Source: Catonia carolina (Eukaryota; Arthropoda; Insecta; Hemiptera; Achilidae). Taken from it: a stretch of DNA of 64,000 bases. A model generated the notes under the pieces. The model had not been told where the DNA came from, made no database searches, and was given only the letters and a program-made list of their open reading frames with translations. The translations under genes and the position numbers were made by a program. Below are positions 1 through 10,805 of this stretch, in pieces (the first letter of the stretch is position 1; each line of letters opens with the position of its first letter). The stretch covers positions 376,965,220-377,029,219 of the forward strand of contig JAQMRL010000001.1 in assembly GCA_035578175.1 (NCBI GenBank), written 5' to 3'.

Positions 1-706
1 TATATACACTTTTGTCGTAAAATGCATACTAAGACCGAAATGTTAAAAAAATCGATTTTTCTCACGTTTTCGTGAGAAAAAAAACAGAAAATCAAAAATT
101 ACCGCTAAACTAAGCGTTATACAAAAAAATGTTTGAAACAAAAGTTGTAGGGTTTTAAATTCTCTACAACTTTTATTATATAAGTTTTTGTGCTAAAATT
201 TATATTTAAGCCGTAATCTTAAAAAAACAACGTTTTTACGTGAAAACAGCCTCACCGAGAATTTCAGCAAACATGGCGCCAACCCTATCTTGTAGAGAAT
301 AAAAAATTGAGTAAAATAGGCAATTTTAAAAAAAATCGTAGGACCAGTTTTTGAGAAAATCGCAAAAAACTGAAAAATTATACGAATAAACTACTACTTC
401 CAGTTGACCGATTTTGATGAAAATGTTCGTGTCGCGTCCGGTAGTGGTATGTAACTTAAGTTTCAAGTTTCAAGTTCGTACGATGTTCCGTTCTTGAGAT
501 ATTCTGTTCACACACAGACACACACACACACACACACACACAGACGCGCACACACACACACACACACAGACCAATCGCTAAAAACATGTTTTTTGGGTTC
601 AGGGGGTCTGAAAACGTATAGATCCGGTGAAAACTCGATTTCGAAAAATCGACATGAAAACAATACTTTCCTTCCTATACATTCATATAGGCAAGAGAAA
701 GTAAAA
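1..706 (+). repeat. R1 interspersed repeat, copy A (cut by window edge)
   Basis: The 3' three quarters of family R1; the window starts inside it, at the point matching about 2170 in copy B. It shares with the other copies the hairpin CTCACG-TTTT-CGTGAG (61-76, extended by T/A runs), a second hairpin AAAGTTGTAG/CTACAACTTT (141-173), the block around 'cgaataaactactacttcc', an AC microsatellite, and the 3' end 'ggcaagagaaagtaaaaa'. No coding capacity is visible. The AC tract can be read as a His/Thr-rich ORF, which is an artefact. The family class is unresolved; a non-autonomous DNA element is my best guess. Confidence 0.85.
508..570. repeat. AC/CA microsatellite inside R1-A
   Basis: An almost pure CA dinucleotide run, interrupted by GA and CGCG steps. 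The same position in other R1 copies also holds a CA or GT run of different length, so the microsatellite was dispersed with the element. Confidence 0.9.
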
Positions 707-1707
707 AGAAATAATATATATAAAAATAAAATAATTTCATTAGGTTAGTTATCCGTTGTTTACTCCGTAGTTATCCGTTGTTTTACTCCGTAGACGCAAG
801 TTGTCAAAGTGAAACCATGTTTAAGTTTTTCTGTTCATACCTTACGAAAACTATATGACGTTTTCTAACTTAGGCCTATAGGTTTGAGAATTGAAAGAAT
901 AAATTATTACTAATTTAAAGAGTCACTCAAAAATGATTTAGATGACAATAATTTTAAAGAAAATGGGATTATTATAGTCAGTCAGTGAATTAGGGATGGC
1001 TTTCAAATTTATAATAAAGAGGTTAACTTTTTTGTCTTTCTCTTCTTAGTAAAATTTAATATTATTTATTTTATACCATGTATGTACCTTCACATTGCAT
1101 ATTTTTACACCACAAGATAATATTGAAATATTGTAAGCCTATAAAAATGAAAAATGTAATAAATAAACTGTAAAACAATGAAATAGATAAAGTAATTAGT
1201 TATTCAAAAACCAGTTATTATACAAATTTGTTTACCGCATGAACACACATACACACACACACACCAATCAATGAAATTAAATTTTTTAGAAAATTTAAGA
1301 TTGAAACAACTTGTACGAGAACTTTTTTTGAAAACCTTGCATTGTAGTAAACAAAACGGTAGACTTTCTAAACAGAACAAATTTTTATAAAGGTATTTAA
1401 ATTTTGCTGGGAATCATTCTAACAGTTGTTGAATTTATGAAATGATTCTTAAGTAAAAAAAGTTTGCTAATGACCTTGAAGTTGATAAAAAAAAAAATTG
1501 AAGGTTAAGTTATTTATGAAAATGTTCATGATTTAAGGTAGTGATGTTTTAAAAACATGATAAATATGCACTAGGTTTTTAAAAAATTAACATTTTTCTG
1601 TAAAAAAATTGTAACACTTCTTCCAGCAACTGATAATTTATTAAATACCGTAACAAATCTTGTATATCGTGAAGGTAATGTACATAATGCAACTGTACTG
1701 TTTTTAG
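707..1707. other. AT-rich stretch, no gene recognised
   Basis: Low-complexity AT-rich DNA with a short CA run near 1248-1263. Nothing resembling a transposase, RT or host protein is seen. If the 1708 exon is real, the last 20 bases here are its pyrimidine-rich acceptor region ending in 'tttttag'. Confidence 0.5.
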
Positions 1708-1835
1708 TTGAAACTGCCTGTTACCACGCTATGTGCACATCAGAATATGTAGGATGTAGGTGTAACGAGGCGACTCACAGCAACGATATCCCATTCCACA
1801 TCCCAGCAATATTGTTCTACAGCCCTGGGATACTG
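1708..1835 (+). CDS. Candidate isolated internal exon of an unrecognised host gene
   Basis: A 128-bp segment, less AT-rich than its surroundings and outside all repeat families seen here. It is preceded by 'ctgtttttag' (acceptor-like) and followed by 'gttagt' (donor-like). One plus-strand frame is open across the whole segment (2 nt plus 42 codons). It reads Cys-rich at first (residues ETACYHAMC..., GCRC) and then hydrophobic (IPAILFYSPGIL). I do not recognise the protein. The minus strand also offers an acceptor ('ctaaccag') and a strong donor ('GTGAGT'), so strand is not certain. No neighbouring exon was found in the window. Confidence 0.3.
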
Positions 1836-1896
1836 GTTAGTACGTATTACTTTTGCTGTTGATTAACAGTGTTCACTAATAATAATAATAATAAAA

Positions 1897-2864
1897 ATCT
1901 GGTGTGAAACACTCACACAACTTTCTCTTTCCAATGCAAATATTTAACAATATAACCTAACATTAGTAATAAAACATTAGAAATAAACAAAAAACTAACC
2001 TCAATAAACATAACCTAATTTTAATCATGAGTGAAATACGCAAAATGAAAATCAACCTCAGTTTGGCTTAGAAATACGGAAAATCACTCTTTCTCTCTAA
2101 ACTAGGCTCTGTAGAGAAAAATGCTGTAAATAAAAGTTGTAGATCTTTTAATTTTCTATAAATTTAATTATAAACACTTTTGTCGTAAAATGCATACTAA
2201 GGCCGAAATCTTAAAAAAATCAATTTTTCACACATTTTCGTGAGAAAAAAACAGAAAATCGCAAATTACCGCTAAACTAAGCGTTATACAAAAAATTGTT
2301 TGAAATAAAAGTTGTAGGATTTTAAATTCTCTACAATTTTTATTATATAATGTTTTGGGCTAAAATGCATATTAAAGCCGTAATCTTAAAAAAACAACGT
2401 TTTCACGAGAAAACACCCTCACCAGGAATTTCAGCACACATGATGCCTACCATATCTTGTAGAGAATAAAAAATTGAGTAAACCAGGCGATTTTTAAAAA
2501 AATCGTAGGACCAGTTTTTGAGAAAATCACAAAAAAGTGAAAAATTACACGAATAAACTACTACTTCCGGTTGACCGATTTTGATAAAAATGTTCGTGTC
2601 GGGTCCGGTAAGGGTATCTAACTTAAGTTTCAAGTTTCAAGTTCGTACGACGTTCCGTTCTTGAGATATTTTGTATACACACACTCACACACAGACACAC
2701 ACACGCACACACAGACACACACACAGACCAATCGCTAAAAACATGTTTTTTGGGTTCAGGGGGTCTGAAAACGTGTAGATCCGATGAAAACTCGATTTCG
2801 AAAAATCGACATGAAAACAATACTTTCCTTCCTATATATTCATATAGGCAAGAGAAAGTAAAAA
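1897..2864 (+). repeat. R1 interspersed repeat, copy B (near full length)
   Basis: The best template for the family, about 968 bp. It starts 'atctggtgtgaaacactc', where GTGTGA/TCACAC is a small palindrome, then 'actttctctttcc'. It ends 'ggcaagagaaagtaaaaa'. The inner parts of both ends are inverse complements (ACTTTCTCTTGCC against GGCAAGAGAAAGT), suggesting a terminal inverted repeat of about 13 bp. Internal marks are the RNA-like hairpins and the CA microsatellite (about 2672-2728). The ORF-like stretches on the minus strand are only repeat sequence and recur in other copies. Confidence 0.88.
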
Positions 2865-3547
2865 TAATAAAAAAAACTTTTTTTTTAGTGTGAAGCTGTT
2901 AAAAATCAATGGGCGGGAAATTGAATTAATGTTTTAACGAACCTTTGACAAATATTTTTTGTTACATTACATAAAGTGTTTAACAACAAATCAAAAGTGC
3001 TCGGGAGCTCAAAGTTGTTTAATTGTATGACGCTTAACAGGGAAAATTATATTTTTTCATCTGAATAAACTAGGTACCTATGATTTTATAGCTACACGAT
3101 TCATTCCAAAAGTCCCCAAAATTCATTTTCTAAAATTGTTGGACACAAAACATCTTTTTCATAAATATTAACCTTGTCAGAGAACCAAATTAAAGGTCTA
3201 AATTTAATCATGCTTTAAAATTATATCGGAAATGTTTTCTGATTATTTTTATTTGGCTAATGCCACGAAAGTACTATTATTATTAAAAAAATTTATAACA
3301 ACATATCGAACTTTGAACGATACAGACTTTATTAAATTTAATAACAATACAAGTTCTCAAAAAAGACTCGTCAAAGGTTCACTAGTGCTTATCTATATAC
3401 GGTTTGCTAAACTAGCCTTCTACTATTACGTTCCAAACATAGTGTTTCAGAATCGTCCAAAAAGTGATCATAATACAAACAACGCACAAAAATTAATGTG
3501 TTTGAGTGTGGTTATATATGACAAACCCATGCCATACGTCATGGTTG
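2865..3547. other. AT-rich stretch, no gene recognised
   Basis: No repeat family member or homology seen. A 116-codon plus-strand ORF starts at 3232 but its 3' end runs into repeat R2a, and its composition (N, T, Y, K-rich) is what AT-rich non-coding DNA gives. Confidence 0.5.
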
Positions 3548-3907
3548 TATTGTGTAGGTCATCAGCTGAAAGGCTGGTTTGAAGGTGGTTTACAATTTGC
3601 ATCCTCACTGAGTGAAATAGTATGCTTATCAGCATGCCAGGTCCTCTAAAAAGCACATATTTTTCACTCTGTAAATGCCACCTTCACTTCATTCACCACA
3701 GGGTCTGGCTGTATAATGAGCTTCATTAATTTCAGAAGAGATAACTCTAAATAGTGTCTTTTACACGTCTGTCTCTTCTGTTCTTAAATTATCCAGTCAT
3801 TTAATTAGCTGACCATGTGATAACTATTATTAACTATTATTTTAGCCCTGCAACTAATAGAGAGTGCAATTAATTTGACACTCCACCTGTCTGTTGTGGG
3901 CAGACGT
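3548..3907 (-). repeat. R2 SINE-like repeat, copy a
   Basis: Read on the minus strand it runs from 'cccacaacagacaggtggagtg' to '...ctgatgacctacacaa'. It lacks about 35 bp near the tail ('gttttactaagtaaaat' in other copies), so it is internally deleted. It shares the motifs 'ggtcagcta', 'agagataactct' and 'aagcacatattt' (plus-strand reading) with the other six copies. No coding potential. Confidence 0.85.
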
Positions 3908-5439
3908 CATGGTTATTATTAAATTTGTTGATGCATTTTTGTGTAGCAGGGATTTAAGTGTAAAAGTTTAATGATTTGTCAGATGCTATATATTTTCTGT
4001 TCTTTTGTATGGAATAAAGATCTATTAAAAACGAGCATTTGACAGGATTCAAGTCTTCAAACTATGAATATATTGACGTTTGCTGTTCTTTTTCTCTGAT
4101 AAGGACAGAGAAAAAGAATAAGCAAGTCCTACATCAGATGCATAAATAGCAAGAATTAATAAACACGAAAAAGGGACGAAATTGGACTATTTAGAATTAA
4201 TTTGGGGTAGAGAAGTACCATCTGCTGTAGTTGATAACACATGGTAAGTATCAGGAGAGAGAAGCACATGAAGTAGAAGAACATTTTAAAGGTACCTACG
4301 AGACTGGTATAAATTCTCCTCTTTAGAAATATTTAGGGTAGAAATGACCAAAGTAGGAATTAACATTCGTCTATTCAACATGTCATTTTTAGTTGTTTTA
4401 CGTAACGGGAATAAATTTTAAAATATATTAAAACAATTTAAAAGAAAAATCAGTGAGTTGTTAGAATATCGCTCTAGTTTATTAAGTAACAATGGCTTAG
4501 TCTCTCAACCAGTTCAGCACAACTCAACTGGGTGTCTGTCCAAAGTTCATGTCAGACCAAGCAAAAATTAAAAAACATATATAAATAGATAACTATAATT
4601 TGCAGCGATAAAGTTGTAGGGCCTATATTATTATTGAAATATAATAATCCTGAGTAAGTTAAAAATTTCAGTATTTTCGTCTGCAACTCTAAATTTATTT
4701 CAATATAATATTGAAGTTTACTTTCAATTTCAATGGTAAGTAAGAAGGTTTAATTACTTTCATTAAAACAACTAAAATAAATCGCTTTAATGAAATATTT
4801 TAATTAAAATTTTATAACAATTTTGTAAAATTCTAGATTTAATTTACCTGCGTCCTTGAATAACAGTAATCAATTTACCATTGTATGTATAAACAGAATC
4901 ACAAGTAATTTAATCAAAAGAATGACAAAAGTAAAAACAACTAACGTAAATTAAAATGAATTACATAATTTAATATTACATTCGTTGTTGTTTTAATTAA
5001 ATTCTAGATACATTGTTCAAATGAATAAATAAATAGAGTTTTATTAAACACACCAATAAATTTACTTTTGTTTATTTCATTGTGTGTTTCAAAATTTCAC
5101 TGAAACTACTTTTCATAAACATTTTACGTATTTCATTTTTCCTAAAAGTTTTATTTTCTCTTACAAATATAAATTGTGAAAAATGCTACAATTTCTACGG
5201 GAAAATTAAAGTGTCACATTCGTAATTTTTGAACAATATTTTCTCTAAATTTTACAGAATTTAAATAATAATTAAGTTATATATTAACTATTTTTATTAA
5301 ATTTTAATAAAAGAGTTAGGTACTGGAATTACTTTTTAATTTTTATCTTAATAATAACGTAATAAAATATTACACAATGACTCAGAAATTTCGTACGTCA
5401 TTAAGTTCATCAAACAGTATTACGAACCATTTTAAAGAA
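3908..5439. other. AT-rich stretch; one perfect hairpin
   Basis: No gene or repeat family recognised. A perfect 13-bp inverted repeat lies at 4086-4098 and 4106-4118 with a 7-nt loop. The rest is A/T-rich with short homopolymers. Confidence 0.5.
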
Positions 5440-6120
5440 TTTTTTTTCTCTTTAATTTTTTATTTACAACTGTAAAATGTTACAACAAGCAAATGTGATG
5501 ATTATCATAATAATGTAAATGACATGATAGGCATGAGAGGGGTAGGGCCCCCATTGGTGCCTCCCCAAGAATGAAATTTGTAAATCAAATTAGCAGGTCT
5601 CTACTTCAGCGTCTTTTAAGGCGTCTAGGGGGATTATCAGGTAAATGGACGGAGGAAAGTGAACGCACCAGGGGGTTCTCGTGTTCCTGTGACTTGTCGT
5701 GAAAGCGTTTGTATAGGTATTCAATGGAATTTTGTACAAGTGGTGTTTTCAAATCTGTATGTAAGGTTTTGTTGCTAACGTAAAGAGGTGCATTTGCTAT
5801 AAGGCGTAATGTTTTTGACTGGAATGCTTGAATTCGTTGCAAGTTAGAGGGTTTGGTTGAACCGTAAATTTGGGATCCGTAGGTCCAAATAGGTTTCAAA
5901 AGAGAACAATATATGCGTAATTTTTGTGCCATTGGTAATTTTGATCGTTTGTGAAGTAGGGCATATAGAAGTTTAAGTCGGGAATTCAGTAATAAACGTT
6001 TCCGTTTGATATGTGTGCTCCAGGTTAGTCGTTTATCAAAAGTCAGACCGAGATACTTGACCGTATGTGTTTTTGTGAGAGGTTCATTGTCTATGTATAT
6101 TGGTAGGCAATCACCATGAC
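5440..6120 (-). pseudogene. Jockey-type LINE J1, copy 1: 5'-truncated RT C-terminus
   Basis: The minus strand encodes the part after the RT palm of a jockey-clade reverse transcriptase: 'VKYLGLTFDKRLTW', 'LKPIWTYGSQIYGS' and 'RIQAFQSKTLRLI', then a tail with 'PPRRLKRR'. Compared with copies 2 and 3 it has a TGG-to-TGA stop at 5606-5608, shortly before the family stop at 5585-5587. The 3' UTR ends in a poly(A) tract (T-run at about 5440). The 5' end breaks at about 6120, inside the thumb region, so the endonuclease and catalytic YADD are missing. It is a dead copy, close to the copy at 36.7 kb. Confidence 0.88.
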
Positions 6121-6799
6121 GAAAAAGAAAAATTGGCAAAAAAATAAAAAAAATACGCTTTTTCCTCCTTACCTTTCCATATTATCTACCTGATAATTTA
6201 AGTTGGAAATTTATTGAGTTATTTATCAGGTTAATATTTGGCAATATATTACAAAATCTCGTTAGATATTTGTTGTTAGATTTAAGCAAGAGTTTCTATA
6301 AAACTGAATTGATTAAATAAATTATTTGGACAATTTTTCCCAATAAAACTAGACAGTCATAAACGAATCCTTACTTAAACTTAAAACAAGACCATCGGTT
6401 TTTCGACGCATTAAACATCTCTTGACTTTTATAAAATCAATTAAAAAAATGACGAACGCAGTTTTAAATTTCTGACAATTTCTTCAATGTATATTTTGAT
6501 TGACAGTACATTTTGATTAATATTAAAATTGGTAGACGATGAAGTGCGGACATTTTGAGCGCTGTATCATTGTAGGGCGCCTTCTGGAATAGACTTCTGA
6601 TGTCAATTTGAGTGAAATTTTGTATACTGTAAAGTAAGAAATATGTTCTGTTTCATGTAAACGACGTTTGTTGATTGTAAAATCTCGTTATTCCATTGTG
6701 ATGTTTTAAAAGATTAGTTTTGTTTTTGTTCCTAAAAAAATGTAATTAGGTACTGCCAAAAAAATATGCAAATCTTATCATTTTATCGACTGTATAATA
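6121..6799. other. AT-rich stretch, no gene recognised
   Basis: Nothing supported here. It lies between the truncated J1 LINE and the mariner-like element. Confidence 0.5.
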
Positions 6800-6801
6800 T
6801 A

Positions 6802-7887
6802 CACCGTGTTTCAAAGTGAAATGAATGATTTTAAACGTTATATTTACAATTAAAAAATACTGAAAGAATACAAATTGTACATTTGTACTATTATTATTAA
6901 TTATTATTTTTATTATAAATACTCATAAAAGTATGTAGTTTAAGACAATGTATAATACATGTTCTATTTGCCTTCCACTGGCAGCACGAACAATATATAA
7001 ACAATAGCCGAATTCATCCCAATCTGCTCTTAAGTTGTTTTTTTTTCAGTGAAGCTACTGCAGCTGGTTTTAATTCTGTTTTATCAGAAGGTAAGGGAGG
7101 AATATAAACAAGTCATTTGATGATCCCCATCGGAAAAGTCGCTCAGTGTAATAACTCAATATAATGAAAAACTTGGCAAATATAAATAGAATTTCCTAGT
7201 ACTAAAAAATATTACATATTTCTAAATTTTAATGATCCAATAAATTTACTTTTGTTACGTATTTTGTATGTATATTCATTCTGAATGATGGAAAAACTGA
7301 TCATATTACTATCAGTTTGTGTTCTCTGCTCTTAAGTTGGTTTTTTTTTCAATTGAAGCTTTTGCAGCTGTTTTTAGTTCTGTTTTATCACAAGGTAAGG
7401 GAGGAATATAAACAAGTCATTTGATGTATCCCATAGGAAAATGTCGCACGGTGTAATGTCACACGACCTTGGAGGCCTAGAGTGTACTGTGTGATTGCAC
7501 AGTCCTGTGCACCCTATCCAACGTTGAGGCAAGGTGTTACAGAGAAAAACGCGCACGACATTGTTTCATTGTGGCGGTGCTCCATCTTGATGAAAGATGA
7601 GATCGTCTGAGTCTACTGCAGTCAGTTGTGGAAAAAGCCAGTTCCGTAGCATTGAGAGATGTGATGATATGTTCACTGTGTTTGCATTGAAAAAGTAGGG
7701 TCTATTTGGTTTGAAAAACTGCACAAAAAAGTTTATTTTCAGTGAATTTTGCTCATGCTTAACAATTTCATGAGGGTATTTGAGTCCCCAAATACACACA
7801 TTATATCGGTAAACTTTACCCCTAATGTGGAAAGTTCGCTAAATACCAACCTCGGTATAATAAATTCATTCTTTTTGAAACACGGTG
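6802..7887 (-). mobile_element. Degraded Tc1/mariner-like element, internally rearranged
   Basis: Bounded by inverted repeats 'caccgtgtttcaaa' (6802 onward) and 'tttgaaacacggtg' (ending 7887), each next to TA (6800-6801 and 7888-7889). That fits a TA target-site duplication. It contains the C-terminal half of a transposase on the minus strand and lacks the N-terminal half. A block of about 140 bp is present twice in direct orientation (about 7021-7160 and 7326-7465), including 'ggtaagggaggaatataaac'. The element is non-autonomous and old. Confidence 0.75.
7374..7799 (-). pseudogene. Transposase remnant (Tc1/mariner-like)
   Basis: Two minus-strand reading segments are in the same frame, split by one TGA near 7564. 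The first has 'NWLFPQL' and 'FHQDGAPPQ'. The second has 'LPQRWIG' and a decayed 'PPRS..ITPCDIFLW'. The order HQDGAPP then PPRSPDLTPCDFFLW is the second and third catalytic-motif region of a transposase family widespread in insects. Here the usual 'PDLTPCDFF' has become 'CDITPCDIF'. The first catalytic region and the DNA-binding domain are absent. Confidence 0.75.
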
Positions 7888-7889
7888 TA

Positions 7890-8709
7890 TTTATTAATAT
7901 AATGTATTGTGAATTTATTATTACACCTCTATTATAATGCTTGTCAGTTTCTGTAACGGAGGACTCGATCTTCACCGGTAGCATTTGGTCAATACATAAT
8001 ACGCATTTGGTATGTATGATGGCCGTTTCTGAAGTTTGTATTACTCAGTGTAATGCAAATAGCCGACTAATGCATTTTAGTACTGAAAGCTCTTCCTTTT
8101 AGTGACGGGTTTCGGATATCCTTAAATGTTACAATAATCAAATGCAACATCTCTATTACAAGCATTATTACCCTTAATTATTGTTACATTGGAACTGTTA
8201 TCGTTCATATTTAATAATACATTGTCATTTGATTTTACTGATAAGCAGATAATTTTGTTAAACGTTTTGTTAATTATTTTAAACCTAAAAATAAATACCT
8301 AATTTTTAATACTAGACTAATTATTGAATTGGAAACCTCAAATTTTGGAAAATATATGCTAATAACATAAATCCAAACTACTTAAAGTTTTAAGTAACCT
8401 ACTGGTAATACATATTTTATTAAAATTATTGAATAATTATTAAAAAATAAATTTATAGGTATTTAAAATTTCAAAGTTGTCAGTTCTCTCCCCCCCGTAT
8501 CTCTTTCTGTTATTTTTATTATGTGTCACAATAATTGTTAAAACTTAGTTATTAATCCTGTATGTCTTACATGGTTAGTTTATTTTTGTAAGAGGATAAA
8601 TGTACTAGATTTTCTTCAAAACTATTTAGCTAAAGTAACTACTTATTTTTTAAATTTTCTAACATTTGCTTTTAATTAAATAGATGTCGTGTTATAAAAT
8701 TTTATTTTT
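7890..8709. other. AT-rich stretch, no gene recognised
   Basis: A short C-run (about 8489-8495) and A/T-rich sequence; nothing else seen. Confidence 0.5.
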
Positions 8710-9188
8710 GTTGTTTAGGTCATCAGCCGAAAGGCTGGTTTGAACCGGTTGAGGTTTTACTAAGTAAAATGAGAAGTGAGGTGGTTTATCATTGCCTTCT
8801 TTACTGAGTGGAAAAGTCCGCTTCAGCATGCCGGGTTCTCTGAAAAGCACATATTTTCCACTCTGCAAAGACACCTTACCTTTATTCACCATAGGATCTG
8901 TATAATGAAATTCATTACTTTCAGAGGAGATAACTCTGATAAGTGTCTTTTACATCTCTACACTTCTATTCTTAAATGATTCCGTCAGTTAATTGGCTGA
9001 CCATATGATAAGAAACAGAACTATTTATTTTAGCTCTACAAATAACATATTTAAGTATCATTTAAATATCATTTACGGAAATTGTGCAGCTCAATGTACA
9101 GTACCGTAATAAAAATTCAAGACCAAAAAAAAAAATAACATATTGAATGTAAATAATTTGACACTCCACCTGTCTGTAATGAGCAGAT
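8710..9188 (-). repeat. R2 SINE-like repeat, copy b, interrupted
   Basis: A complete R2 copy on the minus strand. The tail 'gatgacctaaacaacaa' is at 8710-8728 (read reversed) and the head 'acagacaggtggagtgtc' is near 9180. An 82-bp poly(A)-tailed fragment has inserted at 9052-9133. Removing it and one duplicated 11-mer restores continuous R2 sequence. Confidence 0.87.
9052..9133 (+). mobile_element. Very short 5'-truncated LINE 3' end inside R2b
   Basis: Flanked by an exact 11-bp TSD 'aataacatatt' (9041-9051 and 9134-9144), with a poly(A) run before the right TSD. Its body ('cagctcaatgtacagtacc' and following) matches the 3' UTR of the jockey fragment at 41.0 kb. It is therefore a truncated insertion of that family and younger than the R2 copy it interrupts. 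Confidence 0.85.
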
Positions 9189-10805
9189 GTTATTTTTAAA
9201 CAAATAAAATTACATAAGATCACGCTAATTAATTCTACTCCGTCAGCTAACGGACGTTTCTCCTGGAAACGATTTTTTACTAAAAATTTACAAGAACAAA
9301 CTTTCAATTTTAAATCACTTCTTCCTAAAGCTCTACGAATTTCTCAGAAAGAAATAATTGCGTTATCCTAACCGATTAATATGCAATTTTTCTCCTAGTA
9401 ATATAAATTTAGTAAACTACCTACCTTAACGTTTGCGAGATTCCTGGAGCAAAAAACTCAACAGCCAATAGTAAATAAAAATACCTGTTTTTTCTACCCT
9501 TTGTCAACCTATTTATTACTTTATCAACAATGATATTCTACATTTTTGAAGCCCTACTATTGAGTAGTTTTTCACTCCAAGACATTATGTCAATCATTAC
9601 TCATTATCTTTATCTCCTTAATTACTCAGTAGTGTTGATAACACAAAAATAAATGAGTAAAATTGTAGATTAAATAACGGAGTAACATTAAAAACACATT
9701 TTTTAAAAGTATAAGTAACATCACTGAGCATTATTCTCCTCTTAATACATTTTATTCATATTTATACTATTTGGTTTATACCAAAAGTTTCACCAGTATT
9801 TAAAGAGTATCGTAGTTAGTGAGTGAACTCTCTACAGCCGAAAAATTATGGAAATTATATAAGTTGAAAACGTTTTATAGTTCGTTGCATTGAACTTAGT
9901 TAAGAAATTAATAATTAAAAAAACGTCTAAAACGTCTCTTGCAGTGAACAATCATTTAAGTTATCTGTTAAAAGTTTTCTGTACTTTTTTTTAAAGTTAA
10001 CCAACTGAATCGTTTTTTTAAAAATTCATGCAGGTCTGTAATATAATCCCAGACAGCTGTGGTAATAATAAATGAAATTTACTTGTACTTACAATTTTAT
10101 TTTTATTTATGTTACTCTATGTTTAAACGTAGCCAACATTTTAAACGTTGAATATGGACATAAAATATTTCTTAATGAAAAATAAGCTGCCTATCTACAT
10201 TTACAATTACATTACCTTCATGTTACATTAGAAAATGTTATTCATTGGACATAATTGTATTTTCATTATTCAAAATATTTTTTTACCATATATTACCAGT
10301 ACGTATAGTTTTGTTAACTACAATTGGTAAAAATTAAATTATGTTACACATTTATAAATTTATATTATAATAGGATTTTTCAACTAATGTTTTTTTATTT
10401 TAAGGCGGGTGGTTTAATGACAATAGACAACTGAGATATAATGGCAAAAATGGTGTTAATATTTAAAACAGGTGTTCCGTAAGTATCTTTAAAAAGTATC
10501 CCACATACAAAACAGTAATATTTTTATCAGTGCAATTCTTTTGGAATAAGTTTTTTAAATGTAATAATATAAACTTTAAGCAAAAATGATAAAAATCTGA
10601 GTAATAACGTTCTTAAAATGAAAATATAAACCACACTCAATAGTATGCTTCAGAAAAGACTAAACTGTGAATAAAAAATAGAACCCAAAACGTGACTGTT
10701 GCGCATTAATATCTTTAAACATGAAGCTAAAGTTGACGATGATCATGATGATCATGATGATGCCGATTATGAGATGATGATTAGTAGGAGAAGTAAAACA
10801 ATTTG
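9189..10805. other. AT-rich stretch; GATGATCAT simple repeat
   Basis: No gene seen. A short simple repeat of GATGATCAT-type units occupies about 10736-10785, just before R1-C. Confidence 0.5.

Noticed and set aside
494..748. His/Thr-rich ORF, and similar ORFs across CA/GT runs at 2623, 34271, 39935, 53953, 53960 and 56043
   Set aside because: They translate R1 microsatellite and flanking repeat sequence, recur in every copy and have no gene structure.
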